Assembly: GCA_017428725.1 (NCBI GenBank)
Contig: JAFRQH010000009.1
Location: forward strand, 1 to 64,000
Direction of reading: 5' to 3'
Source of the DNA: Bacteroidales bacterium
GTDB lineage: Bacteria; Bacteroidota; Bacteroidia; Bacteroidales; UBA932
DNA: 64,000 bases
The notes under the pieces were generated by a model. The model was not told the DNA's origin and ran no database searches. It saw only the letters and a list, made by a program, of their open reading frames with translations. Both the position numbers and the translations under genes were made by a program. This document shows positions 45,643 through 54,789 of the stretch, piece by piece. Within the stretch, counting starts at the first letter, position 1. Each line of letters begins with the position of its first letter.

Positions 45643-46788
45643 ATGAAAGTACTGATAGTAGATGACGAGCGGGCGATCCGCAATTCGCTGAAGGAGATCC
45701 TCGGCGACGAAGGCTACGACGTGGATGTAGCCGAGGACGGCGCCGTGGCCCTCCAGAAAGTGGAGAAAGAGAAATTCGACGTGATTTTCTGCGACATCAA
45801 GATGCCGGGCATGGACGGCGTCGAGGTGCTCGGCAAGTTGGTGGAGATGGGCGTCGACTCCGCCGTGGTGATGATTTCCGGCCACGCCGACATCGACACG
45901 GCCGTGGAATGCATCAAGAAGGGGGCTTTCGACTTCGTCCAGAAGCCCCTGGACCTCAACCGCATCCTGATCACCATCAAGAACGCCACCGAGAAGGTCA
46001 GCCTCGCCACGCAGAACAAGGCCCTCAAGAAAAAGGTCTACGGCGCCGATATGATCGGCGAGTCCGCCCCGATGCTGCACGTCCGGGAGATCATCGACAA
46101 GGTGGCCCCCACGGATGCGCGCGTGCTGATCGTCGGGCCCAACGGCTCCGGCAAGGAGCTGGTGGCCCGCAATCTGCACCAGCGCAGCAACCGCAGTGCG
46201 ATGCCCTTCGTCGAGGTCAACTGCGCAGCCATCCCGGGCGAGCTGATCGAGAGCGAGTTGTTCGGCCACGAGAAGGGCTCCTTCACCTCCGCGATCAAGC
46301 AGCACAAGGGTAAGTTCGAGCAGGCCGACGGCGGGACGCTCTTCCTCGACGAGATCGGGGATATGAGCCTGGCCGCCCAGGCCAAGGTCCTTCGCGTGCT
46401 CCAGGAGCGCAAGCTCTCCCGCGTGGGCTCCGACAAGGACATCGTGGTGGACGTGCGCGTGATTGCCGCCACCAACAAGGACCTGATGGAAGAGATCCGC
46501 CAGGGGCGCTTCCGCGAAGACCTCTACCACCGTCTCAGCGTGATCGTGATCCGCGTCCCCTCGTTGGACGAGCGCCGCGACGACATCCCCCTGCTGATCG
46601 ATTTCTTCCGGCAGAAGTACACCGAAGGCGGACGGGCCCGCAGTTTCTCCCCGGAGGCGGTGGAGTTGCTCAAGCAGAAATCCTGGCCGGGCAACATCCG
46701 CGAGCTGGACAACGTGGTGGACCGCCTGCTGATCCTGGGTGACGAGCCCGTGACTGCGGACAACGTCCGCGATTTCGTGAATTTTTAG
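45643..46788 (+). CDS. NtrX-like REC-AAA+ response regulator lacking HTH, atypical GAFTGA loop
   Basis: A 381-residue response regulator. The receiver domain covers residues 1-120 with phospho-acceptor Asp51 (CDIKMPG). The AAA+ domain follows: Walker A GPNGSGKE, Walker B GGTLFLDEIGD, sensor region FREDLYHRLSV. The loop that contacts sigma-54, normally GAFTGA, reads GSFTSA at residues 212-217. The protein ends at the AAA+ lid (NIRELDNVVDRLLIL...DFVNF); the Fis-type helix-turn-helix expected after it is missing. It therefore may not be an ordinary sigma-54 activator. A NtrY-like kinase is encoded at 60842. A terminator follows. Confidence 0.88.
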   Translation: MKVLIVDDERAIRNSLKEILGDEGYDVDVAEDGAVALQKVEKEKFDVIFCDIKMPGMDGVEVLGKLVEMGVDSAVVMISGHADIDTAVECIKKGAFDFVQKPLDLNRILITIKNATEKVSLATQNKALKKKVYGADMIGESAPMLHVREIIDKVAPTDARVLIVGPNGSGKELVARNLHQRSNRSAMPFVEVNCAAIPGELIESELFGHEKGSFTSAIKQHKGKFEQADGGTLFLDEIGDMSLAAQAKVLRVLQERKLSRVGSDKDIVVDVRVIAATNKDLMEEIRQGRFREDLYHRLSVIVIRVPSLDERRDDIPLLIDFFRQKYTEGGRARSFSPEAVELLKQKSWPGNIRELDNVVDRLLILGDEPVTADNVRDFVNF

Positions 46789-46817
46789 GTCCGTACAGGT
46801 TTTTTAAATAACTGCGT

Positions 46818-46847
46818 ATTCCCGTCAAAACGACGGGAATTTTTTTG
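46818..46847 (+). terminator. Rho-independent terminator after response regulator operon
   Basis: Stem ATTCCCGTC (46818-46826), loop AAAAC, GACGGGAAT (46832-46840), followed by seven T. The remaining gap to 47024 is AT-rich and holds TGCAAAA repeats but no clear promoter or RNA gene. Confidence 0.88.
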
Positions 46848-47024
46848 TCTCCGTGGGTCTCTGCAAAACTTGGTGCCCGCTGTGTGTAGGTGGAATATTT
46901 TCCAACAAGCTGTGTGATAGTTGATTAATTATTCATATTTTTATGCCGGAAACCATGTCTTGCAAAACTATTTCCACTTATTTTTGCAAAAAACACAGGG
47001 TTTATCATTTTAGCATTGTTGGTT

Positions 47025-47381
47025 ATGGAAAGCAAGATCATTGCGGAAAAATCATTGTTCATCAAGTCCGGTCCCACCATCAAGCGGGTCCTCAGTTCTG
47101 ACATCCTGTACGTCCAGTGCGACGGCAACGTCTCGCACCTCTATATGCTGGATGGATCTGAACTGGTCTGCGTCCGGCTCCTCAAGCTCTTTGAGCAGGA
47201 TCTCTCTGATGCCGGTTTCATCCGCATCAACCACAACATCCGCGTCAATCTCTCCGAGATCGTCGAGATCCGTTATGTCAATGCCCGCAAGCGTCAGGTG
47301 ATCCTGTCCGGCGGCGTGGTGTTGGATGTGTCCTATCGTAAATGGAAGGCCGTCAAGGAGGCCCTTCTCGGTCGTAAGTAG
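47025..47381 (+). CDS. LytTR-domain DNA-binding protein, stand-alone
   Basis: A 118-residue protein made only of a LytTR domain: FIKSGPTIKRVLSSDILYVQCDGNVSHLY, then the DNA-contacting LLKLFEQDLSDAGFIRINHNIRVNLSEI and the final strand RKRQVILSGGVVLDVSYRKW. No receiver domain, so it is not a classical response regulator. ATG 47025 (MESK) is preferred over the TTG at 47016. The next gene, 8 bases on, encodes a membrane protein with a LuxR-like end; the pair is probably one operon and one regulatory unit. Confidence 0.85.
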   Translation: MESKIIAEKSLFIKSGPTIKRVLSSDILYVQCDGNVSHLYMLDGSELVCVRLLKLFEQDLSDAGFIRINHNIRVNLSEIVEIRYVNARKRQVILSGGVVLDVSYRKWKAVKEALLGRK

Positions 47382-47389
47382 TCCCTGAG

Positions 47390-47947
47390 ATGTCCGAGGC
47401 GTGGATTGTTGCGCTCGCTGTCGGGGTGGTGCTCATCATCCTGTCCCAGTGGCTGCTCCTCGCCCGGTACGAACGTCGGCACAAGCTCAGCATCCAGCGT
47501 CAGAAACTGCTTGAGGATGAGCGCAAGTATATGGAGTCCATCCTGGACAAGTCCCGGGACGAGGCGACCAATGCGCTGCTGCGCCACAGGGCGTCGCTGA
47601 TCAGCCGGCTGCTGGCGGCGGAGATCTCCGGCGACAGTGAGGTCAACAACTCCGTGATGGCGGAGATCGGCGCGATGGTCGGGGACCGGGATGAGTTCAT
47701 GCAGCAGAACCGGCTGCTCTTTGAACGCTGGCAGCCATCCTTGATCTCTCACTTCCGCGACAGCGGACTGACAGACGACGAGATCGAGGTCTGCTGCCTG
47801 TATGCATTGGGCCTGAACGGCAAGGCCATCCAGCAATACACCCGGGACGGCCGTCACTACCAGAACGTCGGAATCATCCGCAAGAAACTCGGCCTGGGTG
47901 AGCACGACAAGAACATCGACGGCTACATCAAGTCCCTGCTCAAATAA
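47390..47947 (+). CDS. Membrane-anchored coiled-coil protein with LuxR-like C-terminus
   Basis: A 185-residue protein. One transmembrane helix at residues 5-25 (IVALAVGVVLIILSQWLLL), then a charged helical stretch likely to form a coiled coil (YERRHKLSIQRQKLLEDERKYME...), then a C-terminal region LTDDEIEVCCLYALGLNGKAIQQYTRDGRHYQNVGIIRKKLGL that has the spacing of the LuxR-like helix-turn-helix in Bacteroidota sensor regulators. It has no sensory repeat domain. It may hold DNA at the membrane or act with the LytTR protein. Assignment of the HTH is by pattern only. Confidence 0.65.
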   Translation: MSEAWIVALAVGVVLIILSQWLLLARYERRHKLSIQRQKLLEDERKYMESILDKSRDEATNALLRHRASLISRLLAAEISGDSEVNNSVMAEIGAMVGDRDEFMQQNRLLFERWQPSLISHFRDSGLTDDEIEVCCLYALGLNGKAIQQYTRDGRHYQNVGIIRKKLGLGEHDKNIDGYIKSLLK

Positions 47948-47950
47948 GGT

Positions 47951-48724
47951 TCATCGGACGACGGTCCCGCCCCGGCGTTCGAAGCGCTTGACGTCGGCGT
48001 CCGTGAACCGGGCGTCGTTGGGCCCTTTGTAGCGGCTCTTTTCGAAGTAGAAGAGTTCGTGGGTGTCGGCGGCGATAAGCATCTTGTAGCAGACCGAGCG
48101 GAAGCTGATCTGTACGGGCGCGATGGACAGCCCGATCAGCACGCCGGCTTCACCGGTCGGGTAGAGTTCATCCGCCGTGTCGGGGTCGAGACAGATCCTG
48201 CGCCCGGTCAGCTTGGTGCCGTTGGCTGCGGACAATCCGGTGTAGGCCGTCTTGTCCGAGACCATCGCCTCCTCGACGAAAGATTGCAGGATGTCCAGGA
48301 ATGCGCCCATGTAGATCAGCTCCCGGCCGCTGGGGTCGTAGAGGCTTGCGATGGGCATCCGGACGACTTCGAAAGGCTTCCGGAGACTCTCCGTCTCGTC
48401 CTCCTTGCCCCCTTTGGACAGGATCAGGTAGGCGATGCCCTCCTCCTGCGCAAGGGTCAGGAAATAGTAATTGTTGGAACTGCGCAGCTGCCCATACTCT
48501 TCCGGGCTGCAGAATTCGAAGGGGGAGATCCGCCAGTGGACGGTCACCTCTTCGCGCAGGGCGAGCTCCAGGATGGAATCCCCGGACAGCACGACCTTGG
48601 TGGTGCGCGTCGGGAAATCCTCGAGCCGGGCCTTGCGGGTATAGACCTTGCCCTGCGCGAATGCGGACAGGCTGCAGAGCAGCAGGAGCAGGGTCAGAAA
48701 AAGATGGTTCAAACGCGGTTTCAT
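47951..48724 (-). CDS. Conserved hypothetical secreted protein
   Basis: A 257-residue protein with a signal peptide cleaved near SAFAQG and no lipobox. Not assigned to a family. The mature part is rich in short strands; it has two cysteines (FEFCSPEEY and RRICLDPDT) and one more near SVCYKML. It looks like the secreted hypothetical proteins common in Bacteroidales. It converges on the LytTR operon and is divergent from dnaX. A TAnnTTTG box stands 5 bases before its start. Confidence 0.6.
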   Translation of the reverse strand: MKPRLNHLFLTLLLLLCSLSAFAQGKVYTRKARLEDFPTRTTKVVLSGDSILELALREEVTVHWRISPFEFCSPEEYGQLRSSNNYYFLTLAQEEGIAYLILSKGGKEDETESLRKPFEVVRMPIASLYDPSGRELIYMGAFLDILQSFVEEAMVSDKTAYTGLSAANGTKLTGRRICLDPDTADELYPTGEAGVLIGLSIAPVQISFRSVCYKMLIAADTHELFYFEKSRYKGPNDARFTDADVKRFERRGGTVVR

Positions 48725-48728
48725 TTCA

Positions 48729-48736
48729 CAAAGTTA
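48729..48736 (-). promoter_or_regulatory. -7 box TAACTTTG for the hypothetical secreted protein
   Basis: TAnnTTTG match on the minus strand just before ATG 48724. Confidence 0.5.
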
Positions 48737-48748
48737 TGCAAAAATCAC

Positions 48749-48756
48749 TACATTTG
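48749..48756 (+). promoter_or_regulatory. -7 box TACATTTG for dnaX
   Basis: TAnnTTTG match 6 bases before ATG 48763; the two promoters share a 38-base gap. Confidence 0.5.
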
Positions 48757-48762
48757 TAAACT

Positions 48763-50667
48763 ATGTCAGACTACGTCGTATCCGCCCGCAAATACCGTCC
48801 GGACTCCTTCGAATCCCTGATCGGACAGGACAACATAGCGCGGACCCTCAAGAATTCCATCCTGCGGGGCCAGCTGGCACACGCATACCTGTTCTGCGGT
48901 CCCCGTGGAGTAGGCAAAACCAGTGCCGCGCGCATTTTTGCCAAGACCATCAACTGCTCCAATCCGGGTCCCGACCTGGAGCCGTGCGGCGAGTGCGACT
49001 CCTGCCGCTCCTTCGCCGAAGGCCGCTCCTACTGCATCCACGAGCTGGATGCGGCGTCCAACAACGGCGTCGAGGACATCAAGACGCTGATGGACCAGGT
49101 GCAGATCCCCCCGCAGGTGGGTCGCTACTCCGTCTATATCATCGATGAGGTACACATGCTCTCGCAGTCGGCCTTCAACGCCTTCCTCAAGACGCTGGAG
49201 GAACCGCCCGCACACGCCATCTTCATCCTCGCCACCACGGAGAAACACAAGATCCTGCCCACGATCCTGAGCCGCTGCCAGACCTACGACTTCAACCGCA
49301 TCGGGGTGCCGGACATCGTCCGCAATCTGCGGTCCATCGCCGGCAAGGAAGGGATCACGGTGGACGACAAGTCGCTGCACGTCATCGCCCACAAGGCGGA
49401 CGGAGCGATGCGCGATGCGCTGACCCTCTTCGACCAGACGGTCGCCTTCTGCGGGACGGACATCCATTACGAGGACGTGATCCGCAACCTGGGCGTACTG
49501 GACTATGAATACAGTTTCCGCCTGGTGGACGCCTTCCTGGCGGGGGACTACGCCACGGCGCTGCTGCTCTTCGACGAGATCCTCGCCAAGGGCTTCAATG
49601 CACAGCATTTCATCGCTGCGCTGAGTGCGCACCTGCGCGACCTGCTGGTGAGCCGCACCGGCGGGCTGGAGGCCCTGCTGGACCTGCCTGATTCGATGCG
49701 TGCGCAGTACAAGGAGCAGGGCGCGCGCTGCAGCGTGAAGTGGCTCTATGACGCGCTGGGCGTCACCACGCAGTGCGAGGCCGGATACCGGCTCTCCACC
49801 AATCCCCGCCTGCACATCGAATTCGCCCTGATGAAGCTCGCCTTCCTGCAGAATGCGCCTTCTGATGCAGAACCCGATCCGTCACTCCGTGCCGGGACAC
49901 CCCGGCCGAACTTCGCGCAAAGCGCTCATCCCTCCCAAGCTGGCGCTTGGGCCCCTCCCGTTCACGAGGCCACGGGCGGCCACGGTTCTTCCGGGGTGCC
50001 CGGCAACTCCGTTCCTGCGGGTTCCGAGGAGGTTCCGTCTGCTAAGTCGGAGCGGCAACAGCCTCCTGAGACCGTAGCCACCCTCGGCTCCGTAAGAGGG
50101 AGGGGCCCGCTTCCGAAGGAAGTGGGAGGGGTCCGGCAAAGCCGGACGTCTCAGGAGGCTGTTGGCCGCTCCGCGCAGACGGAACCGAAGAAATCCGGGT
50201 CGTCGCTGTCGCTGACGGCACTGCTGGGCGAGGACGAGCCGGACGTGGTGCAGCCTGCGAGTGCGCAGCCTGTGGCTGCCGCGGCGGAGCAGACCTTCCC
50301 GGCGGACGAAGTCCTGGGCGCCAAGTGGAAGGAGCTGGCGGCGATGTACGGCAGCCAGCCCCGCCTGGCCAGCGCCCTGGGCAATGCCCAACTGAGCTTC
50401 CGCGAAGAGGACGGCCGCAAGGTCGTGGACTTCACCGTGACCAACGAAGCCCAGAAGAAGTGGATCGAAGAGCGGATCCTGCGCGACCTTGAGGCCCGCT
50501 TCGCCAAACTGACGGATTGCGCCCGCATCCGCCTGGAGCCGTCCGTGCTGCCCGAAGAGGAGCAGGGGCCGCGGATCTACATGCCCGCCGAAAAGGCCGA
50601 AGACCTGATGAGCAAGAACGAGGAGGTCCGCCGCCTGGTCGTGGACCTCGGACTGGATATCAAGTAA
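48763..50667 (+). CDS. dnaX: DNA polymerase III subunit gamma/tau
   Basis: A 634-residue clamp-loader ATPase. Walker [21 protein letters not shown], zinc cysteines CGECDSC, Walker B IIDEVHML and the SRC motif ([10 protein letters not shown]) are all present in domains I-II; domain III follows to about residue 365. Residues ~367-476 are unusual: a Pro/Gly/Ser/Glu-rich stretch coded by a palindrome-rich insertion (see repeat at 50050-50171) kept in frame. The C-terminal ~150 residues return to a normal tau-type domain ([23 protein letters not shown]). Co-transcribed with lptB, 5 bases on. Confidence 0.95.
   Translation: MSDYVVSARKYRPDSFESLIGQDNIARTLKNSILRGQLAHAYLFCGPRGVGKTSAARIFAKTINCSNPGPDLEPCGECDSCRSFAEGRSYCIHELDAASNNGVEDIKTLMDQVQIPPQVGRYSVYIIDEVHMLSQSAFNAFLKTLEEPPAHAIFILATTEKHKILPTILSRCQTYDFNRIGVPDIVRNLRSIAGKEGITVDDKSLHVIAHKADGAMRDALTLFDQTVAFCGTDIHYEDVIRNLGVLDYEYSFRLVDAFLAGDYATALLLFDEILAKGFNAQHFIAALSAHLRDLLVSRTGGLEALLDLPDSMRAQYKEQGARCSVKWLYDALGVTTQCEAGYRLSTNPRLHIEFALMKLAFLQNAPSDAEPDPSLRAGTPRPNFAQSAHPSQAGAWAPPVHEATGGHGSSGVPGNSVPAGSEEVPSAKSERQQPPETVATLGSVRGRGPLPKEVGGVRQSRTSQEAVGRSAQTEPKKSGSSLSLTALLGEDEPDVVQPASAQPVAAAAEQTFPADEVLGAKWKELAAMYGSQPRLASALGNAQLSFREEDGRKVVDFTVTNEAQKKWIEERILRDLEARFAKLTDCARIRLEPSVLPEEEQGPRIYMPAEKAEDLMSKNEEVRRLVVDLGLDIK
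49934..49951. repeat. Hairpin in the dnaX linker
   Basis: CCCAAGC (49934-49940), TGGC, GCTTGGG (49945-49951). The adjoining GGGCCCCTCCC (49949-49959) is the exact reverse complement of 50098-50108, linking this part to the larger inverted repeat. Confidence 0.7.
50050..50171. repeat. Long inverted repeat with inner hairpins inside dnaX
   Basis: The arms 50050-50072 and 50148-50171 are reverse complements over 23 bases except for one inserted base. The core of each arm is CAACAGCCTCCTGAGAC / GTCTCAGGAGGCTGTTG. Between them are smaller hairpins CTTCC-GAA-GGAAG (50110-50122) and GTCCGGC-AAA-GCCGGAC (50131-50147). The structure looks like a REP-like or miniature mobile element that entered the coding sequence without breaking the frame. 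Confidence 0.8.
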
Positions 50668-50672
50668 CCGCT

Positions 50673-51467
<795 letters not shown>

Positions 51468-51487
51468 CAATCAGAGTATTGACCAAT

Positions 51488-53110
51488 ATGAACCGTTATC
51501 TGTCCACCCTTTTGATGGGCTGCCTGTTGGTATGCGCCTGTACGCGCCAGCCGTCCGGCATCGCCCCCGTGCCGCTGGAGGCCATCCGCACCGGCGGCGA
51601 ACTCGCCACCCGCATCGACCGCAACTTCGACCGGCTTGAGGACGACATGTACCGGCCCGATTCCGTCTTCCACTCCCGCCTCTGGCTGGAATGGCCCGGC
51701 GACGCCCAGGGCCGCATCGTGCTCGGACTCGTCTGCGACGCCCGCGCGAGCGGACGCGATCCCCTGTATCTGCAGACCATCCTGGACCATTATCCGCAGT
51801 TCATGAACGAGCAGGGCTACTTCGGCCCGGTGTTCGACGGGGTGCTCAACGAGCAGCAGCTCTCCGGCAACGGCTGGGTGCTGCGCGGGCTTTGCGAGTA
51901 TTATGAGTGGACGAAGGATCCCGTGGCGCTGGACCGCATCCGCGCCATCGTGAACGGGCTTTTCATGCACGGCAAGGGCAAGTTCAAGGACTATCCCATC
52001 GACCCGGCGGACCGGCGCAAGAACCTGGGCGATGCCATCGGCGAAATCGTTTACAATGACGCCGAGTGGGTCCTCTCGTCCGACATCGGCTGCGTGTTCA
52101 TCGGAATGGAGGGCCTGATCCACGCCTACAAACTCATCGGCGGGGAGGACCTCAAGGAACTCATCGACGAGCTGATCGCCCGCTTCCTGGAGGTGGACCT
52201 CGTGGGCATCCGGGCCCAGACCCACGCCTCGCTGACCGCCTGCCGCGGCCTGATCCGCTATGCCGAGATCACCGGGGACGAGTCCTACATCCCCGAGGTG
52301 CAGAAGCGCTGGGAGCTCTACCGGCAGTACGGGATGACCGAAGGGTACCAGAACTATAACTGGTTCTGCCGCTACGACACCTGGTCCGAACCCTGCGCCG
52401 TGGTGGACTCTTATATGGTGGCCGTGCAGCTGTGGCAGCACACCGGCGACCCGAAATACCTCGACCAGGCTGAACTCATCTATTATAACGGCCTGTGCCA
52501 CGACCAGCGGGAGAACGGCGGCTTCGGCTGCGACTTCTGTCCCTCGCTCCATACGCACCGCCACGACCTGGCCGTCCGCACGGACGAGGCGTCGTGGTGC
52601 TGCACGATGCGTGGCTCCGAAGGCCTGTCCAGCGCAGCGAACTACGCCTTCTTCCGGGACGGCCGGGAGTTGGTTCTGCCCTTCTACCGCGACTGCAGCC
52701 TGGACCTGGACGGTTTCCGCCTGGCGGAGACGACCAACTATCCCTTCGACCCGGAGCACGGCGAGATCCTGCTCACGGTGGAGAAGGCTTCCGCTACCGT
52801 GCGCGCCCTGCGCCTGCGCCAGCCCTTCGGCGCCACGGACCTCACGGTGGAGGTCTGCGGGGAGGAAGTGCCCGCGGCCTTCGAGGGCGGTTTCCTGCGC
52901 ATTGCACGGAGGTTCCGTGCCGGCGACACCGTCCGGCTGCGCTTCCGGCTCGCCGCCGTGGACCAGGAGCCGGAGCCCGGTGCCGTCAAGCACCTGGTCG
53001 GCCCGCTCCTGTACGGCAACGAGGGTGACGCTCCCGCCACCCCCGTCTATCACCTGCTCGACCCGAAGGTCAACCGGGCGAGCGGTTATTCCAAAGTGAT
53101 CATCTATTGA
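51488..53110 (+). CDS. GH127-like glycoside hydrolase lipoprotein
   Basis: A 540-residue protein starting at ATG 51488 (TTG 51479 rejected) with lipobox VCAC. The (alpha/alpha)6 region contains NGWVLRGLCEYY, CRGLIRYAEITGD and the late motif EASWCCTMRGSEGL preceded by FGCDFCPS. Paired cysteines at this place bind zinc and provide the nucleophile in GH127 beta-L-arabinofuranosidases, so a related hydrolase is likely. A beta-sandwich follows (residues ~400-540). The gene is not in a SusC/D locus. Its end overlaps the convergent esterase gene by 11 bases. Confidence 0.7.
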   Translation: MNRYLSTLLMGCLLVCACTRQPSGIAPVPLEAIRTGGELATRIDRNFDRLEDDMYRPDSVFHSRLWLEWPGDAQGRIVLGLVCDARASGRDPLYLQTILDHYPQFMNEQGYFGPVFDGVLNEQQLSGNGWVLRGLCEYYEWTKDPVALDRIRAIVNGLFMHGKGKFKDYPIDPADRRKNLGDAIGEIVYNDAEWVLSSDIGCVFIGMEGLIHAYKLIGGEDLKELIDELIARFLEVDLVGIRAQTHASLTACRGLIRYAEITGDESYIPEVQKRWELYRQYGMTEGYQNYNWFCRYDTWSEPCAVVDSYMVAVQLWQHTGDPKYLDQAELIYYNGLCHDQRENGGFGCDFCPSLHTHRHDLAVRTDEASWCCTMRGSEGLSSAANYAFFRDGRELVLPFYRDCSLDLDGFRLAETTNYPFDPEHGEILLTVEKASATVRALRLRQPFGATDLTVEVCGEEVPAAFEGGFLRIARRFRAGDTVRLRFRLAAVDQEPEPGAVKHLVGPLLYGNEGDAPATPVYHLLDPKVNRASGYSKVIIY

Positions 53111-54716
53111 TGACGCTGCGGGCGGCGCGGTCCGGGTCGTTCTGGACCTGGCAGACGTCGTCCAGGATCATCACCTCACCGTTCTCCGGGGTGTACTGCG
53201 GCCACTCCGGCAGGGCGTCGCAGTTGGGGTTGCCCGTGCGCATGAAGGTCAGCAGCGCGTCGGACATCTTGTCCGAGAGCGCGCGCGGCCTGGCGCCGCC
53301 GCCGGTGTGCGTGAGCATCAGGTCGGTGTTGTGCAGCCAGAAGCAGATGTCCAGGCAGTGGAAAGCGCGCATGCGGCCGTCGAACAGGGGCGGCTGCCAC
53401 TGGAACCAGGCCACGTAGACCGGTGCGCCCTGCTTGACTTTCGTGTCGGCGGAGCGGACCACGTTGGAGCGGTTGGCGAGGATCATCGACCAGATCTCGA
53501 TCGGGCGCTTCTGCGGGAACTGCGCGGCGTAGGCCTCCACGATCTCGCGGGTGCGGTCGCCGAAGCGGGCGGTGAGGCGCTCCACCACGCCGTCCAGCGT
53601 GATGCTCTCCAGCTCGGGCTGGGTGCGGTCGGGGTTGCTCTCGTCCAGGGTGGTGCAGTAGAGGATCGGGATGTTCGGCAGGGACGCGTCGGCGGGGTCG
53701 AAGAAGGTGCCGGCCGGGATGTCCACGCCGTCGCCCACCGGGCTGAAACCGGCGCGGCCGCCGGGGTTCGTGCCGCGGAAGCTGCGCGCGGCGCGGTTGG
53801 CCAGCGCGTAGTACTCTTCCCAAGGCATCTGCTGGAGCTTGTCGATCTGCGAGGGCTTGAGCCCCGCTTCCTTGAGGATATGGGCGCCGAGGGCTTCGGC
53901 GTATTCCTTGTTGGCGGCCGTGACGCTGTTGCCGCTGAGGGCCACGCCCTTGTGGACAAGCCCCTTGGCGGCGGGCATCGTGGCGACGATGCTCACCTTG
54001 GAGCCGCCGCCGGACTGGCCGATGATGGTCACGTTGCCGGGGTCGCCGCCGAAGTTGGTGATGTTGTCGTGGACCCACTGCAGGGCGGCGATGATGTCGA
54101 GCATGCCGACGTTGCCGGAGTGGCGGTATTTCTCTCCGCCAACGCCTGCGAAGTCGGTGTATCCCAGCGAGTTGAGGCGGTGGTTGACCGACACGCAGAC
54201 CACGTCTCCGTAGCGGGCGAGGTTCTCGCCGCCGTAGCCGTCCTGCTCGATGGCGTTGCCGCTGGAGAAGCCCCCGCCGTGCAGCCACACGAGCACGGGG
54301 CGCTTGGCGGCGTCGAGCGCCGGCGTCCAGACGTTGAGCCGGAGGCAGTCTTCGCCGATCAGGTCATAGTTCCAGTGGTCCACGAAGCCGGCGTAGGACT
54401 CGGGCCGGCGGTCGTAGCCGACCACCTGCGGGGCGGACTCGCCGTACAGGAGGGCCGGGCGGACGTAGTCCCAGGGCTGGGGCGGTTTCGGGGGCATGAA
54501 GCGGTTCTCCCCGGCGGTGCTGGCGCCGTAGGGGATACCCTTGAACTGGTAGATGTCGTCCAGGATGAAGCCGCGGACGCGGCCGTACTGGGTGTTGGCC
54601 ACGGCGATGTCCTCGCCGATGAAGAGACGCTGTCCGTCCTCTTTCTGCTTGGACGGACCGGTGCAGGCACACAGCAGCGCAGCTGCGGCCAGCAGGAGGG
54701 TGTAGGTTTTTTTCAT
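53100..54716 (-). CDS. Type-B carboxylesterase lipoprotein
   Basis: A 538-residue alpha/beta hydrolase with lipobox LCAC. The oxyanion-hole stretch VWLHGGGFSSGNA and the nucleophile elbow IIGQSGGGSK with Ser235 are typical of type-B carboxylesterases; the early EDCLRLNVWTP is the second family signature. A histidine candidate lies in RAFHCLDICFW. It probably cleaves ester groups on glycans or other envelope-accessible substrates; a neighbouring GH127-like gene converges on it, but the two are not in one operon. Confidence 0.9.
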   Translation of the reverse strand: MKKTYTLLLAAAALLCACTGPSKQKEDGQRLFIGEDIAVANTQYGRVRGFILDDIYQFKGIPYGASTAGENRFMPPKPPQPWDYVRPALLYGESAPQVVGYDRRPESYAGFVDHWNYDLIGEDCLRLNVWTPALDAAKRPVLVWLHGGGFSSGNAIEQDGYGGENLARYGDVVCVSVNHRLNSLGYTDFAGVGGEKYRHSGNVGMLDIIAALQWVHDNITNFGGDPGNVTIIGQSGGGSKVSIVATMPAAKGLVHKGVALSGNSVTAANKEYAEALGAHILKEAGLKPSQIDKLQQMPWEEYYALANRAARSFRGTNPGGRAGFSPVGDGVDIPAGTFFDPADASLPNIPILYCTTLDESNPDRTQPELESITLDGVVERLTARFGDRTREIVEAYAAQFPQKRPIEIWSMILANRSNVVRSADTKVKQGAPVYVAWFQWQPPLFDGRMRAFHCLDICFWLHNTDLMLTHTGGGARPRALSDKMSDALLTFMRTGNPNCDALPEWPQYTPENGEVMILDDVCQVQNDPDRAARSVINR

Positions 54717-54741
54717 ATGGCTGGGGGGATGAGTTTCCAGT

Positions 54742-54749
54742 CAAAGATA
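54742..54749 (-). promoter_or_regulatory. -7 box TATCTTTG for the carboxylesterase gene
   Basis: Exact TAnnTTTG match on the minus strand, 25 bases before ATG 54716. Confidence 0.55.
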
Positions 54750-54762
54750 AAGAATAATTCCG

Positions 54763-54770
54763 TATCTTTG
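54763..54770 (+). promoter_or_regulatory. -7 box TATCTTTG for cmk
   Basis: Exact TAnnTTTG match 19 bases before ATG 54790; with 54742-54749 it forms two divergent copies of the same box. Confidence 0.55.
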
Positions 54771-54789
54771 TGTACAATACTATGTAATT

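Noticed and set aside
43456..46530. Very long antisense open frame (1024 codons) opposite metG and the response regulator
   Set aside because: It is a codon-bias shadow of GC-rich genes: its translation is compositionally odd (His/Val/Asp/Leu-rich), shows no domain, and the sense strand carries clear metG and AAA+ motifs.
46848..47024. Possible small RNA or tRNA in the largest gap
   Set aside because: AT-rich sequence with scattered TGCAAAA repeats; no cloverleaf, no CCA end and no stable hairpin beyond the terminator were found.
50050..50171. Transcription terminator or attenuator within dnaX
   Set aside because: The arms are not followed by a T run and the reading frame continues into a normal tau tail, so an inserted repeat is the better explanation.
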